Positions 34,177 through 43,902 of a stretch of 64,000 nucleotides of DNA are shown piece after piece. The stretch is from NCBI GenBank assembly GCA_017428545.1, contig JAFRQR010000002.1, positions 248,001-312,000 of the forward strand, read 5' to 3'. Source of the DNA: Clostridiales bacterium. Lineage in GTDB: Bacteria > Bacillota > Clostridia > Saccharofermentanales > Saccharofermentanaceae. Every line of letters begins with the position of its first letter. Within the stretch, counting starts at the first letter, position 1. The position numbers and the translations under genes were made by a program. A model generated the notes under the pieces. The model was not told the DNA's origin. It saw nothing but the letters and a program-made list of their open reading frames with translations, and did no database searches.

Positions 34177-35541
34177 ATGGCAAAGAAAATGTGGGCAGGA
34201 AGATTTGAGAAAGCAACCGATAAAGCGGTCAACGATTTTAACTCGTCTCTCCCCTTTGATTGCAGAATGTATAAGCAGGACATCGAAGGATCTGTCGCCC
34301 ATAGTCAGATGCTGGCAAAGCAAGGCATTATCTCCAAGGAGGATGCCGATTCCATTAAGAGCGGTCTTCTTTCTATTCTGGAAGATATCGAGTCCGGCAA
34401 GCTGACATTTGATTCCGACGCAGAAGATATCCATATGTTCATTGAAGAAGAACTCACCAACCGTATCGGCGATGCCGGGAAACGTCTTCACACCGGAAGA
34501 TCCAGAAATGATCAGGTCGCTCTGGACCAGCGTCTTTACGCCGTTGATGAAGCCAAAGAGATACAGTCACTTCTCGGACAGCTTCGCGACACACTCATCG
34601 ATATCGCCAAGGATAACACCGAGACATATATGCCGGGCTACACGCATCTTCAGCGTGCCCAGCCGATCACATTTGCACATTACCTCATGGCCTACATCCA
34701 GATGTTCGGCCGTGATATGGACCGTCTTGACGAGGCGATCGCAAGAACAAATATCTCCCCGCTCGGATCCGGCGCACTTGCAGGAACCACTTATCCGCTG
34801 GATCGTGAGTTTGTCGCGGATCAGCTTGGGATGACCGGCGTCACGCTCAATTCCTTAGACGGCGTTGCCGACCGTGACTGGGCCATCGAGCTGGCATCGT
34901 TTGCTTCACTTCTCATGATGCACCTGTCGCGTCTTTCCGAAGAGATCATCCTCTACTCTTCCCAGGAATTCAAGTTCATCGAACTGGATGATGCTTACTC
35001 TACCGGTTCTTCCATGATGCCGCAGAAAAAGAACCCTGACGTTGCCGAACTTACCCGTGGTAAGACCGGACGCGTTTATGGCGACCTCATTTCCCTCCTT
35101 GTCACCATGAAGGGACTTCCGCTTACATACAACAAAGACATGCAGGAAGTTCAGGAGGCGCTTTTCGATGTGATCGATACTCTTAAGGGTGTACTCGTTC
35201 CGTTCACCGGCATGATCAAGACCATGAAGCTCAGAAAAGATAATATGGAAGCTGCTGCCCTCGGCGGTTTCACCAATGCGACTGACCTTGCGGACTATCT
35301 GGTAAGAAAGGGCATCCCGTTCAGATCCACACACGAGATCTCCGGAAAGCTCGTTCACTACTGCATCGAGCATAATACGACATTGGAAAAGCTCTCTTTG
35401 GAAGAATTCAAGCAGTTCTCCGACCTGATCGAAGAAGATGTCTACGATGCGATCTCCCTGGAAACTTGCGTCAACAAGCGTACGATCGTCGGTGCTCCGG
35501 CTCCGGAGACCGTAAAGAACGCTCTCGATTCTCTGTCCTGA
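34177..35541 (+). CDS. argH: Argininosuccinate lyase
   Basis: A 454-residue lyase that splits argininosuccinate to arginine and fumarate. The fumarase/aspartase superfamily signature GSSMMPQKKNPD contains the catalytic Ser loop; RLHTGRSRNDQVALD and TYMPGYTHLQRAQP hold substrate-binding residues. Start ATG with the weaker binding site AGGGATTACCT. It is divergent from the hydG operon and convergent with the zinc-ribbon gene, and is not in an operon with argG. It contains no AAAAGCAC copy. Confidence 0.97.
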   Translation: MAKKMWAGRFEKATDKAVNDFNSSLPFDCRMYKQDIEGSVAHSQMLAKQGIISKEDADSIKSGLLSILEDIESGKLTFDSDAEDIHMFIEEELTNRIGDAGKRLHTGRSRNDQVALDQRLYAVDEAKEIQSLLGQLRDTLIDIAKDNTETYMPGYTHLQRAQPITFAHYLMAYIQMFGRDMDRLDEAIARTNISPLGSGALAGTTYPLDREFVADQLGMTGVTLNSLDGVADRDWAIELASFASLLMMHLSRLSEEIILYSSQEFKFIELDDAYSTGSSMMPQKKNPDVAELTRGKTGRVYGDLISLLVTMKGLPLTYNKDMQEVQEALFDVIDTLKGVLVPFTGMIKTMKLRKDNMEAAALGGFTNATDLADYLVRKGIPFRSTHEISGKLVHYCIEHNTTLEKLSLEEFKQFSDLIEEDVYDAISLETCVNKRTIVGAPAPETVKNALDSLS

Positions 35542-35574
35542 TCTTTCGGAATCTACGAAAAAGAAACAAAAAAC

Positions 35575-35608
35575 AAAAACCCGAAGATTTATGATCTCCG
35601 GGTTTTTT
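35575..35608. terminator. Bidirectional terminator downstream of argH
   Basis: AAAAACCCG pairs with CGGGTTTTTT across an inner AGAT/ATCT stem. Convergent position between argH and the zinc-ribbon membrane protein gene. Confidence 0.88.
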
Positions 35609-35630
35609 CATGTTTCTTTTCAAGAACCAA

Positions 35631-36302
35631 TCAGTGTCTTGCCGTATACGCATCCGGTACGGCCGGAGCCGGCAACTCTGCATTCTTCCACAGAATGCTA
35701 TATTCCCTGTATGCAGAGGATCCGAAATAAGTCCTGACACGTACAGATTTCGTATAGTACAGGCAGACGAGAAAATAGCTTGCCGGGGTAACGATAATAC
35801 TCCAATAATTGATCCCGCCCACATAACTCATATAAGCGAAGAAGAAACTGACACCGTAACTAAGTACTACCAAAAGGACAAACTGTTCAAAGCGTTTCAG
35901 TGCCATCTCATCCTTTTTGAAAACAGCTCTGATGTGGAGGAACAAAACGATTCCCATGAGAATTTTCGCTATGATCATGACAACGATATATGTTTGAGAT
36001 GCCTTTATAACATCGGTGCCATCAATCGTATAAGAAATGTATCGGGATTCTTCTTTAATAGTCTGATAATCATTGAACAGCCTGATAATGTCAGCGCCGT
36101 AAATAACTAGCGAAACGATCGCACATATCGTAAGAACAAGAAGAAAACCTCCCAGCGTCTGGTACTCATGTGTTGCAGCAGGCTTTTCCTTACCCTGCTC
36201 GGCTTTATCTGTTTTCTTTGCAGTTGCCAGAACAGTCGTCCCGCAATTTGAACAGAACGTTGCAGAATTAGAAACTACTTCACCACAATTCGGACAATAC
36301 AT
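35631..36302 (-). CDS. Zinc-ribbon membrane protein (DUF2569-like)
   Basis: About 223 residues. It starts with a zinc ribbon, MYCPNCGEVVSNSATFCSNCG (two CPxCG-type pairs), a Lys/Glu linker, and then four transmembrane helices: GFLLVLTICAIVSLVIYG, VVMIIAKILMGIVLFLHI, LLVVLSYGVSFFFAYM and YWSIIVTPASYFLVCLYY. The four-helix part resembles DUF2569, which is uncharacterised. The start at 36302 follows GGAGGTGTGTGTC. Its role is unknown. The 254 bases upstream (36303-36556) hold the promoter of the GGDEF gene and nothing else I can identify. Confidence 0.7.
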   Translation of the reverse strand: MYCPNCGEVVSNSATFCSNCGTTVLATAKKTDKAEQGKEKPAATHEYQTLGGFLLVLTICAIVSLVIYGADIIRLFNDYQTIKEESRYISYTIDGTDVIKASQTYIVVMIIAKILMGIVLFLHIRAVFKKDEMALKRFEQFVLLVVLSYGVSFFFAYMSYVGGINYWSIIVTPASYFLVCLYYTKSVRVRTYFGSSAYREYSILWKNAELPAPAVPDAYTARH

Positions 36303-36508
36303 GACACACACCTCCAATCAACCCCGAATGAATTATCCTCTTTCATATTCGCATAGAAAATGGGCTTTCACAATGCTTGATTTAGGGTTATTTCAACACA
36401 CAACAGATTTGTGAATTCGGAAATAGCAAAACGTAATTCTCCAAAGCCTAAAAAATCCCATACATTTGAACAAAAACAGTCTTTTCAATAGAACGGGAAA
36501 TGCGAACA

Positions 36509-36517
36509 TGTTATAAT
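36509..36517 (+). promoter_or_regulatory. Extended -10 promoter of the GGDEF gene
   Basis: TGTTATAAT (TG-N-TATAAT, a perfect -10 hexamer) 39 bases upstream of the ATG at 36557. No strong -35. It overlaps a possible upstream ATG at 36500, which is thereby excluded as the translation start. Confidence 0.65.
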
Positions 36518-36556
36518 CGCAGTATACAGCATGGCAATTGGACGGAGGGTTTTAAA

Positions 36557-38452
36557 ATGGCAAGAAAGAAAATAGCCCTGTTTATGAGTGAGATCACCCA
36601 GGTTTTCCAGACAGAGTGCGGTAAAGCCATTATTGACATGGCCTCTCTTCACGACATGGATGTGATCATCTTCGCCTCCTATGGTTCTTACACGTCTCCA
36701 TATGGACGCAATCTTCTTTCCGAGATCGGCAAGAAAAGTATCCTCCAGTTACCGGATTATTCCTCATTTGAAGCGATCATTGCCCTTCCCGGTTCGTTCG
36801 ATATTAATGGCATGGACAGAGAGTTTTATGAACTGGTCAAGACAAATGCTTCCTGTCCCGTGATTTTGCTTCAGACCGGTCACCCTGACTTCTATACGAT
36901 CTCGGCGGAAAACCGCGAGACCATGTACAAGATGACCCGCCACTTCATCGAAGTACACCAGTTCACAGATATCTGCTACATGTCAGGTCCATATATGCAT
37001 AAAGATTCTCCGGACCGGCTTCGCGGATTTGTCAATGCTATGCGTGACAGCGGGCTTTCGATCGAAGCCAACACGATCTTCGAGGGTAACTACTGGAGAA
37101 ACCGTGGAGCCAAAGCGCTGGACTTCTTTATGCAGGGACGGAGATCCTATCCTCAGGCGATCATCTGCGCTAATGATTATATGGCACTGTCCATCTGTGA
37201 AGAATTAAAGAAACGTGGCGTTCGTGTACCGGAAGATGTCTGTGTCTGCGGTTTTGACGGGATCAAGGAAGGCGAAGATACCACCCCTTCCCTGACGACA
37301 GTCACGATCCGTCCCGAAAAATTCGCGGAAGCCGCTTTTCAATTGATCGACGATATCAAAGCGGGGAAACAGCCCGACAAACAGATCACGATCTCCGACG
37401 AGATCAATTTCAGGGCAAGCTGCGGCTGCGGAAAGCAGATCATCAGCCGCGATATTGATCAGATCTATAAAGCGGTTGCCGATGAAGAGTTCCTTCTTCG
37501 TGAGGCCGGCCGTATTACTGCCGATTATCAGAACACGCTTGATATTGACAGCGCCCTGTCTGTCGCCACCTACTATTTCCACACATTAAACTGTGAGACA
37601 GGCTTTATCTGCTATTGCGATGAGAACGATCCCGATTTTTCCTCGGACGAGCCGAAGAAGCCTTTTACGGAATACATGATCCTTCTTCAGATCATGGACG
37701 AAGCGGACCGACGTCATGCACATGCTGCGAATCTCACATTTAAGAGAAGGAACCTTTTGCCGCTGGAATGCTTTGACACGGACGACCCGGGAGTATATAT
37801 CGTTTTCCCGCTGTTCTTCAAAAACAAGGCTTATGGATATCTTGTACTTAAGCCGAACGAAAAGCAATGGCCGAATTCTCTTACTTACACGTATACAAGT
37901 ACCCTGTCTACGGCGATCGAAAACTGCTACTACCAGAAAAAGTTCAGCGCGCTTTCGGAGATCACGAAACTGTCTCAGACAGATGAACTGACAGGTCTTA
38001 ACAACCGCCGCGGTTTTGAAAATGCGCTTCAGGAGATCCTGACATCTGCACCGGAAGATGCAGTCATCAGCATCGCAAGTATCGACATGGATAACTTAAA
38101 GAACATCAATGACATCCACGGTCATGCCGAAGGCGACTATGCCCTTTCCGAGATCGCCAAAGTGCTCACGAAGTGTCTGAAAGAAAACGAATTCTGTGCC
38201 CGTTTCGGCGGCGATGAGTTCTCCGCCGTGCTGATCTCCGATACCAAAGGACGCGGTGAAGAATTCTTCTCTCAGGTGATCAGTATGCTTGAAGACATCT
38301 CCAGTTCTTCCGGAAAGCCCTTTAATCTTCACGCCAGCATCGGCATTTCGGACTTAAAAGGCAGAGATACCAATCACATCGTCACCTGTATGCAGGAAGC
38401 CGATGAGATCATGTATGCCCATAAGAGAGCATATAAATCCAACAGACCCTGA
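36557..38452 (+). CDS. Diguanylate cyclase with LacI-type ligand-binding sensor
   Basis: A 631-residue cytoplasmic protein with three parts. Residues 5-290 match the periplasmic-binding/LacI effector domain (GYxSPDRLRGF-like HKDSPDRLRGFVNAM, AIICANDYMALSICEELKKRGVRVPEDV, CGFDG), without the helix-turn-helix. A SCGCGKQ segment follows, then a GAF-like middle (330-460) and a GGDEF domain (470-631) with DELTGLNNRRGF and CARFGGDEFSA. The catalytic GGDEF is intact, so it likely makes c-di-GMP; no RxxD inhibitory site is seen before it. It presumably couples a sugar or similar ligand to c-di-GMP. The start follows GGACGGAGGGTTTTAAA. Confidence 0.85.
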   Translation: MARKKIALFMSEITQVFQTECGKAIIDMASLHDMDVIIFASYGSYTSPYGRNLLSEIGKKSILQLPDYSSFEAIIALPGSFDINGMDREFYELVKTNASCPVILLQTGHPDFYTISAENRETMYKMTRHFIEVHQFTDICYMSGPYMHKDSPDRLRGFVNAMRDSGLSIEANTIFEGNYWRNRGAKALDFFMQGRRSYPQAIICANDYMALSICEELKKRGVRVPEDVCVCGFDGIKEGEDTTPSLTTVTIRPEKFAEAAFQLIDDIKAGKQPDKQITISDEINFRASCGCGKQIISRDIDQIYKAVADEEFLLREAGRITADYQNTLDIDSALSVATYYFHTLNCETGFICYCDENDPDFSSDEPKKPFTEYMILLQIMDEADRRHAHAANLTFKRRNLLPLECFDTDDPGVYIVFPLFFKNKAYGYLVLKPNEKQWPNSLTYTYTSTLSTAIENCYYQKKFSALSEITKLSQTDELTGLNNRRGFENALQEILTSAPEDAVISIASIDMDNLKNINDIHGHAEGDYALSEIAKVLTKCLKENEFCARFGGDEFSAVLISDTKGRGEEFFSQVISMLEDISSSSGKPFNLHASIGISDLKGRDTNHIVTCMQEADEIMYAHKRAYKSNRP

Positions 38453-38458
38453 CAGGGC

Positions 38459-39817
38459 TTAGTTTCTCATACTGTGGATCGGCGCCGGGATACGTCCGCC
38501 TCTTGAGATGAACGCTTCGGAAGATGCCGTATTGACTTCCATGATCGGCGCATATCCGAGAAGACCGCCAAATTCGACCTGATCGCCGACTTTCTTTCCC
38601 GGGACCGGAATGACACGGACAGCCGTTGTCTTATTGTTAAATGTACCGAGAGCCATCTCATCGGCGATGATGCCGGAGATCGTGGATGCCGGAGTATCTC
38701 CCGGGATCGCGATCATATCAAGTCCGACGGAGCATACACATGTCATCGCTTCGAGTTTTTCAAGACGCAGGAAGCCCTTCTCTGCAACTTCGATCATACC
38801 TTCATCCTCAGATACCGGGATAAAAGCACCGGACAATCCTCCGACAAAAGAACTTGCCATCGTTCCGCCCTTCTTCACGGCATCATTAAGCATCGCAAGA
38901 GCTGCCGTCGTGCCCCAGGCACCACAGTGCTCAAGTCCGAATTCTTCAAGGATACGTCCGACAGAGTCGCCGACGGCCGGTGTCGGAGCCAATGAAAGAT
39001 CGATGATTCCGAAAGGAACATTGAGTCTTTGGGAAGCTTCTCTTGCCACAAGTTCACCTACACGGGTGATCTTGAAAGCAGCTTTTTTAATCGTCTCGGC
39101 AACCACACCAAGGTCTTGTCCCTTAACGGTTTCAAGGGCAGCCTTGATAACGCCCGGACCGGAAATACCGACATTAATAACACACTCCGGCTCACCGGGG
39201 CCGAGGAAAGCACCCGCCATAAACGGGTTATCTTCAGGCGCATTGGCAAATACTACGAGTTTTGCGCAGCCGAGCGCATCTCTGTCTTTCGTCGCTTCCG
39301 CCGTCTTTTTGATGATCTCACCCATATCCCTTACGGCATCCATATTGATACCGGAACGGGTCGATGCAAGGTTGATCGATGAGCAGACATTATCCGTAAC
39401 AGAAAGAGCTTCCGGGATCGAGTCGATCAGGCGCTTATCGGAGATGGTATATCCCTTCTGTACCATAGCGGAGAAACCTCCGATAAAGTTGACACCACAC
39501 TCTTTGGCAGCACGGTCGAGTGTTTTTGCAAACATCGTATAATCCTTAGCACCGGAAGCTGCGGCAACGATGGAGATCGGAGTTACGGAGATGCGTTTAT
39601 TAACGATCGGAACTCTGTACTTTTCGGTGATCTCCTCACCTACTTTTACCAGATCCTTGGCATAGCGCGTGATCTTATCATAGATCTTCTGGCAGGACTT
39701 TTCCGGCGTATCAGCCGCGCAATCCATAAGGCTTATTCCCATGGTGATCGTACGGACATCCAGATGCTGTTCCTGGAACATGCGGACGGTTTCTAAAACT
39801 TCAAAATCAGTAATCAT
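38459..39817 (-). CDS. PFL family protein (DUF711 / UPF0210)
   Basis: A 452-residue member of the UPF0210 (DUF711) family. Motifs include [38 protein letters not shown], the Gly-rich [20 protein letters not shown] and [15 protein letters not shown]. The fold is related to pyruvate formate-lyase-like proteins but lacks a known radical site, and its reaction is unknown. It is always found with a small ACT protein, here 50 bases upstream. Its stop is only six bases from the convergent GGDEF stop. Confidence 0.9.
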   Translation of the reverse strand: MITDFEVLETVRMFQEQHLDVRTITMGISLMDCAADTPEKSCQKIYDKITRYAKDLVKVGEEITEKYRVPIVNKRISVTPISIVAAASGAKDYTMFAKTLDRAAKECGVNFIGGFSAMVQKGYTISDKRLIDSIPEALSVTDNVCSSINLASTRSGINMDAVRDMGEIIKKTAEATKDRDALGCAKLVVFANAPEDNPFMAGAFLGPGEPECVINVGISGPGVIKAALETVKGQDLGVVAETIKKAAFKITRVGELVAREASQRLNVPFGIIDLSLAPTPAVGDSVGRILEEFGLEHCGAWGTTAALAMLNDAVKKGGTMASSFVGGLSGAFIPVSEDEGMIEVAEKGFLRLEKLEAMTCVCSVGLDMIAIPGDTPASTISGIIADEMALGTFNNKTTAVRVIPVPGKKVGDQVEFGGLLGYAPIMEVNTASSEAFISRGGRIPAPIHSMRN

Positions 39818-39867
39818 ATATTAACCTGCGATTCATTAATTTTCTGATAGATTTCGTAAAAGAAAGA

Positions 39868-40158
39868 TCAGATACGGTGCATAGCGTAGAAAAGATCCGT
39901 ATGCTGGATACGGATGGAAACGCCGATCTCTTCGCCGACCTTGTCGAGCTTTTCGGAAAGCACTTTCATATCGGACTTCGCCGTCTTCAGATCGACCAGC
40001 ATGATCATGGTGAAGATGTCATCTAAGATCGTTTGCGTGATGTCATTGATATTGACGCCTTCCTCGGCAAGAAGAGCCGAGATCTTTGCGATGATTCCGA
40101 CTGCGTCGCAGCCTACGACTGTAATGACCGCCTTATTCTTATCTTTTTCAGTACTCAT
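39868..40158 (-). CDS. ACT domain protein (UPF0237)
   Basis: A 96-residue ACT-domain protein (KAVITVVGCDAVGIIAKISALLAEEGVNINDITQ). ACT domains bind amino acids or similar ligands; this subfamily is fused to or paired with DUF711 proteins, so it probably gives feedback control of the downstream enzyme. Start ATG at 40158 follows AAAGGAGAAACACATT. Confidence 0.9.
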   Translation of the reverse strand: MSTEKDKNKAVITVVGCDAVGIIAKISALLAEEGVNINDITQTILDDIFTMIMLVDLKTAKSDMKVLSEKLDKVGEEIGVSIRIQHTDLFYAMHRI

Positions 40159-40221
40159 AATGTGTTTCTCCTTTAATTGATTATCATCAGGAGGGTCGCC
40201 CCTCTATTTCGGCAGTTTCGA

Positions 40222-40956
40222 TCAGATCCGATACGTCTTATTGATCTGAGCAAGTTCAAAATCCCAGTCGCCGCAGGCTCTCGCCTCAAGTTCCACGTCT
40301 TCTCTGTCATAAAACGGAACCAGATGGGACAGGATCGTCTTTTTCACGCGAAGTGCTTTTGCACAGGAATAACATTCCTTAGGTGTTAAGTGGAGCATAT
40401 TCGGTCGTCTGGCCGCTTCGATCTCGCCGCAGTCCATGATCGCCAGATCGGCGTCATCAAGATATCCGGCAAACAGCGAATCGACAGAAGCGTCTGCCGT
40501 ATATACGAACACTTTGCCTTCATGTTCGACACGGATGCCGTAGCACTCAACGGGATGATTGGTCTTGAAGAATCTTGCCTTCGCCCCGAAAAGAGGAAGC
40601 TCAGACTCATGTCCGATATATCCGATCTTATATCCCCAATCATTTGTAAGGGAATTGATCACACCTTCCGGCGTTTTCGGCGCAAAGATCGGGACATTTT
40701 TAAATTCCATGCCATGCTTGGTATTCATGTCGATCGCATAACGCATCACCATAAGATCACTGTAATGGTCGGCATGAAGATGTGAGATAAGGATCGCATC
40801 CAGACCATTCAGCGGAACATGAAGCTGCAGATTGGAAAAAACACCACTTCCGCAATCGATCAGGACTTTCTTGTCATTGATCGTCAGAAGATAGCCCGAA
40901 GCCGCCTGACCGGGGCCCGGATAACCGCCGCTGCATCCTAAGATCGTAACTTCCAT
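40222..40956 (-). CDS. MBL-fold metallohydrolase, RNase Z-like
   Basis: A 244-residue metallo-beta-lactamase fold protein. Metal ligands are in HLHADHYSD (HxHxDH) with further His in GHESELPLFG and SHLVPFYD, and Asp in VYTADASVDSL. The N terminus MEVTILGCSGGYPGPGQAASGYLL is typical of the RNase Z/YycJ-related small MBL proteins. Substrate unknown. The coding strand carries AAAAGCAC at 40353-40360, followed by CAC to form GTGCTTTTGCAC on plus. Confidence 0.88.
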   Translation of the reverse strand: MEVTILGCSGGYPGPGQAASGYLLTINDKKVLIDCGSGVFSNLQLHVPLNGLDAILISHLHADHYSDLMVMRYAIDMNTKHGMEFKNVPIFAPKTPEGVINSLTNDWGYKIGYIGHESELPLFGAKARFFKTNHPVECYGIRVEHEGKVFVYTADASVDSLFAGYLDDADLAIMDCGEIEAARRPNMLHLTPKECYSCAKALRVKKTILSHLVPFYDREDVELEARACGDWDFELAQINKTYRI

Positions 40957-41005
40957 AGATTCGTGTCCTTTACTTATAAACTGGCACGTCTATTTTACCA
41001 TATCC

Positions 41006-42622
41006 TTAGGAGAATAGCTTATCCAAAAGCACTTCCGCCTGACGGATGCCGTCAATGGCAGAACTCATGATCCCACCTGCATATCCCGCGCCTTCTCCGG
41101 TCGGATAAATGCCGGAAACGCTGATGCTTTCGCCGTTTTCATTTCTTCTTATACGAACCGGCGACGAACTTCTTGTCTCGACTGCGGTCAGGACCGCATC
41201 CGGATCATTAAAGCCGCGGATCTTTTTATCTAACAGAATCAGTCCCTCATCAAGCGTCTTGGCAACTTCTTCCGGAAGGACATCCCAGAGGTTACTCATG
41301 GTGACGCCGGGACGATACGAAGGGGTAACTTTGCCCCATTTTTCGGTCTTTCTATGCTCGTGGAAATCCCCGGCTCTTTGCGATGGAGCATAATATGCCT
41401 TTTCTCCGCAAGCAAAAGCCCTCTTCTCCAGTTCCTGCTGGAAATGGATCCCTGCGTCCCATGCGGATCCGGAAAAGTCGTTCTCATCGACACCTACGAG
41501 CATGGCGGAATTCGCATTTACCTTATCTCTGGCATATTCGCTCATTCCGTTCGTAACCACACCCTCTTCTTCCGAAGATCCGCAAACGACCTCGCCGCCG
41601 GGACACATACAGAAAGAATAGAGTTTTCTTCCCGTCGAAGTTGCCGTAACCACCTTATAGTTCGCAGGACGGAGGATCTCATTTTGATAAAGATCTCCGA
41701 ACTGGGATCTGTCGATACTTTCCTGAAGATGCTCGATCCGGATTCCGACGGCAAAAGGTTTTTGCACGATATCCACGCCCTTGCCATGAAGCATGGAAAA
41801 CGTGTCTCTTGCACTGTGCCCGATCGCAAGGACCAGCGCGTCACAGGGAATCTTCACCGGATCTTCTCCGCTATAAGATGCCGAGTGCGTGATTGAAACC
41901 AGTTTTCCGTCAATCACCTCAATATCACAAAGTTTCCTCTCAAAAAGCACTTTGACGCCGCGCTTTTGCAGATCTTCCCTCATATTCCGGATGACCTTAC
42001 GAAGATAATCCGTACCGATATGCGGATGGGATTCATAAAGGATCGACTTCGGCGCGCCGTATTTGACGAATGTCCGAAGGACCAGATCTCTTCTTATATC
42101 AGAAACGCCGCTGAAAAGCTTACCGTCGGAAAACGTGCCGGCCCCGCCTTCACCGAACTGTACATTGGAACAGATATCCAGGATACCGTCATTCTTCAAA
42201 CGATCTATATCCGCCGTTCTGCTGTCTACATCCCTTCCTCTCTCCAGAAGGATCGGCTTGATTCCCGAACAGCAAAGCGCCGCAGCCGCAAAAAGCCCGG
42301 AAGGACCGCTGCCGCAGACAACGACTCTTTTTGCCGGCATATCATCCGGAATCTGAAAACTTGTCAGGCACGGATCCTCGATCTCATCTCTGAAGTCAGC
42401 ATCCGAAAAACGCACGGTAAGCACGACACGGATGTCGTTTTTATGTCGTGCATCAATGGATTTTTTCAGGAATCGGCAGTATTTCGGGAGTTTCTTATGT
42501 GATTTCTTTTCGAAGTATGCCCGTACATCGCGATGGTCCGTATATGCTGAATCGCTCTTAGGGAACTTTTCATAAACCGCCAGCGGGACAGAAAGCTGAA
42601 TATCAGTTTCCAGAGGTCTCAC
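41006..42622 (-). CDS. FAD-dependent dehydrogenase (COG2509 family)
   Basis: About 538 residues. An N-terminal region with VYEKFPKSDSAYTDHRDV is followed by the dinucleotide-binding fold RVVVCGSGPSGLFAAAALCCSGIKPILLERG, and FGEGGAGTFSDGKLFSG, GTDYLRKVIRNM. These match the COG2509 family of uncharacterised FAD-dependent dehydrogenases. The start is uncertain: a GTG at 42622 follows AAAAGGCAG and overlaps the upstream gene by 20 bases, while an ATG at 42670 would overlap it by 68. Two AAAAGCAC copies (41025, 41943). Confidence 0.8.
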   Translation of the reverse strand: MRPLETDIQLSVPLAVYEKFPKSDSAYTDHRDVRAYFEKKSHKKLPKYCRFLKKSIDARHKNDIRVVLTVRFSDADFRDEIEDPCLTSFQIPDDMPAKRVVVCGSGPSGLFAAAALCCSGIKPILLERGRDVDSRTADIDRLKNDGILDICSNVQFGEGGAGTFSDGKLFSGVSDIRRDLVLRTFVKYGAPKSILYESHPHIGTDYLRKVIRNMREDLQKRGVKVLFERKLCDIEVIDGKLVSITHSASYSGEDPVKIPCDALVLAIGHSARDTFSMLHGKGVDIVQKPFAVGIRIEHLQESIDRSQFGDLYQNEILRPANYKVVTATSTGRKLYSFCMCPGGEVVCGSSEEEGVVTNGMSEYARDKVNANSAMLVGVDENDFSGSAWDAGIHFQQELEKRAFACGEKAYYAPSQRAGDFHEHRKTEKWGKVTPSYRPGVTMSNLWDVLPEEVAKTLDEGLILLDKKIRGFNDPDAVLTAVETRSSSPVRIRRNENGESISVSGIYPTGEGAGYAGGIMSSAIDGIRQAEVLLDKLFS

Positions 42623-43901
42623 CTGCCTTTTCAAAAGCGCAGGAGCATCCGGCCAGAATACCGGACGCAAATGCCCAGGTCAGATTATATCCGCCGCAGT
42701 CACCGTCCACGTCGAGGACTTCACCGCAGGCATAAAGACCGGAAACCAGTTTCGACTGCATCGTGTCCGGATCAAACTCATCACAGTCCGCACCGCCGAT
42801 CGTCGTCTGGGCAAAATCCAGAGACTTCGTACCCAGCACCCGGAATTCCCACGAGCGGAGAGTCGAGATGATCCTTTCGATATCCTGATCCGTAAGCGAC
42901 AATATCGGCATCGAAAGCGGCCTGTCGAGCGCGCTCTTTACGATCATGGTACCGATCTTCTGCGGAAGGATCGAAAGAAGGATCTGTTCGACCGGTCTGG
43001 AGCCGAAACCATCCCTTCTGCCGGTAAGTTCGACACGGATGTTTTCAAGCATCGGCTCGTCAAAAAGCCTGAGGCAGACCTTCATCGGAACCGTAAGGCG
43101 GTCCTTACGGATCCTTCTTGCAACTTCACCGGAAACCTGAAGAACGGCAGGCCCGGAAAGTCCGTAATCCGTGAAAAGCACTTCTCCGTAATGTCCTGCA
43201 ACAACATCACCGTCGGCGACAAGTGTCAGATCCGCATCAAGACGCAGCCCGGAAAGTGCTTTTGTAACGGCATTTTCAGTTTCGAGCTGGACAATGGACG
43301 GTTTGGGTGCATATACCTTATGACCCAGAGAAGAAAGCCACTTATATCCGTCGCCGGTCGTGCCGAGATTCGGCGCACATGCACCGCCACAGGCCACAAT
43401 GATTTTTTTTGAAAAATAGGTTCTCCCGTCCGCACAGGAAACTTTGAAGACGTCTTCCTTTACGATCGAATCGACTACGGCCTCAGAAACCACTTCGACC
43501 GATTCTTCATCAAGCGCATATCGAAAAGCATCGACAACGGAAGCTGCCGTCTTACTCATCGGAAAGATCTTGGTTCCTTCAGCTGTGGTTACGATCCCGA
43601 TATCACTGAGAAACGAAAGAACATCCTGCTGCGTCACATGCGAGAAGACGGTCTTGGGAAAACCGTCCTGGCGGCAGTGGAAATGTGCCGGGGACATCTC
43701 TTTATTGGAAAGATTACAGCGGCCGTTGCCCGTGGCAAGCACTTTCTTTCCTACCCGGTCATTCTTTTCGAGGATAAGGACTTGGCCGGTCTTCTGACCC
43801 AAAGCCTTTCTTTCCTTCTGAAACGCGATCGCCGCGCTTATGCCGGACGCACCGGCGCCGACGATCAGAAGGTCATAGATTTTCCCGTCATTACCGCTCA
43901 T
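42603..43901 (-). CDS. BaiN/HI0933-type flavoprotein
   Basis: A 432-residue NAD(P)/FAD-dependent protein of the HI0933/BaiN family (also YhiN). FAD site LLIVGAGASGISAAIAF; LATGNGRCNLSNKEM and VACGGACAPNLGTTGDGY are family blocks, and the C terminus has LYACGEVLDVDGDCGGYNLTWAFASG. The family includes bile-acid-modifying and biosynthetic oxidases, but most members are uncharacterised. The start at 43901 follows GAGGGATAAC one base after the CYTH stop; the next flavoprotein overlaps its end. Motifs at 43174 and 43256 lie 82 bases apart in opposite orientation. Confidence 0.88.
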   Translation of the reverse strand: MSGNDGKIYDLLIVGAGASGISAAIAFQKERKALGQKTGQVLILEKNDRVGKKVLATGNGRCNLSNKEMSPAHFHCRQDGFPKTVFSHVTQQDVLSFLSDIGIVTTAEGTKIFPMSKTAASVVDAFRYALDEESVEVVSEAVVDSIVKEDVFKVSCADGRTYFSKKIIVACGGACAPNLGTTGDGYKWLSSLGHKVYAPKPSIVQLETENAVTKALSGLRLDADLTLVADGDVVAGHYGEVLFTDYGLSGPAVLQVSGEVARRIRKDRLTVPMKVCLRLFDEPMLENIRVELTGRRDGFGSRPVEQILLSILPQKIGTMIVKSALDRPLSMPILSLTDQDIERIISTLRSWEFRVLGTKSLDFAQTTIGGADCDEFDPDTMQSKLVSGLYACGEVLDVDGDCGGYNLTWAFASGILAGCSCAFEKAGETSGN

Positions 43902-43902
43902 G

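Noticed and set aside
38446..38457. Short CCCT-GAC-AGGG hairpin between GGDEF and DUF711 stops
   Set aside because: Only four pairs and no T run, so it is not a convincing terminator.
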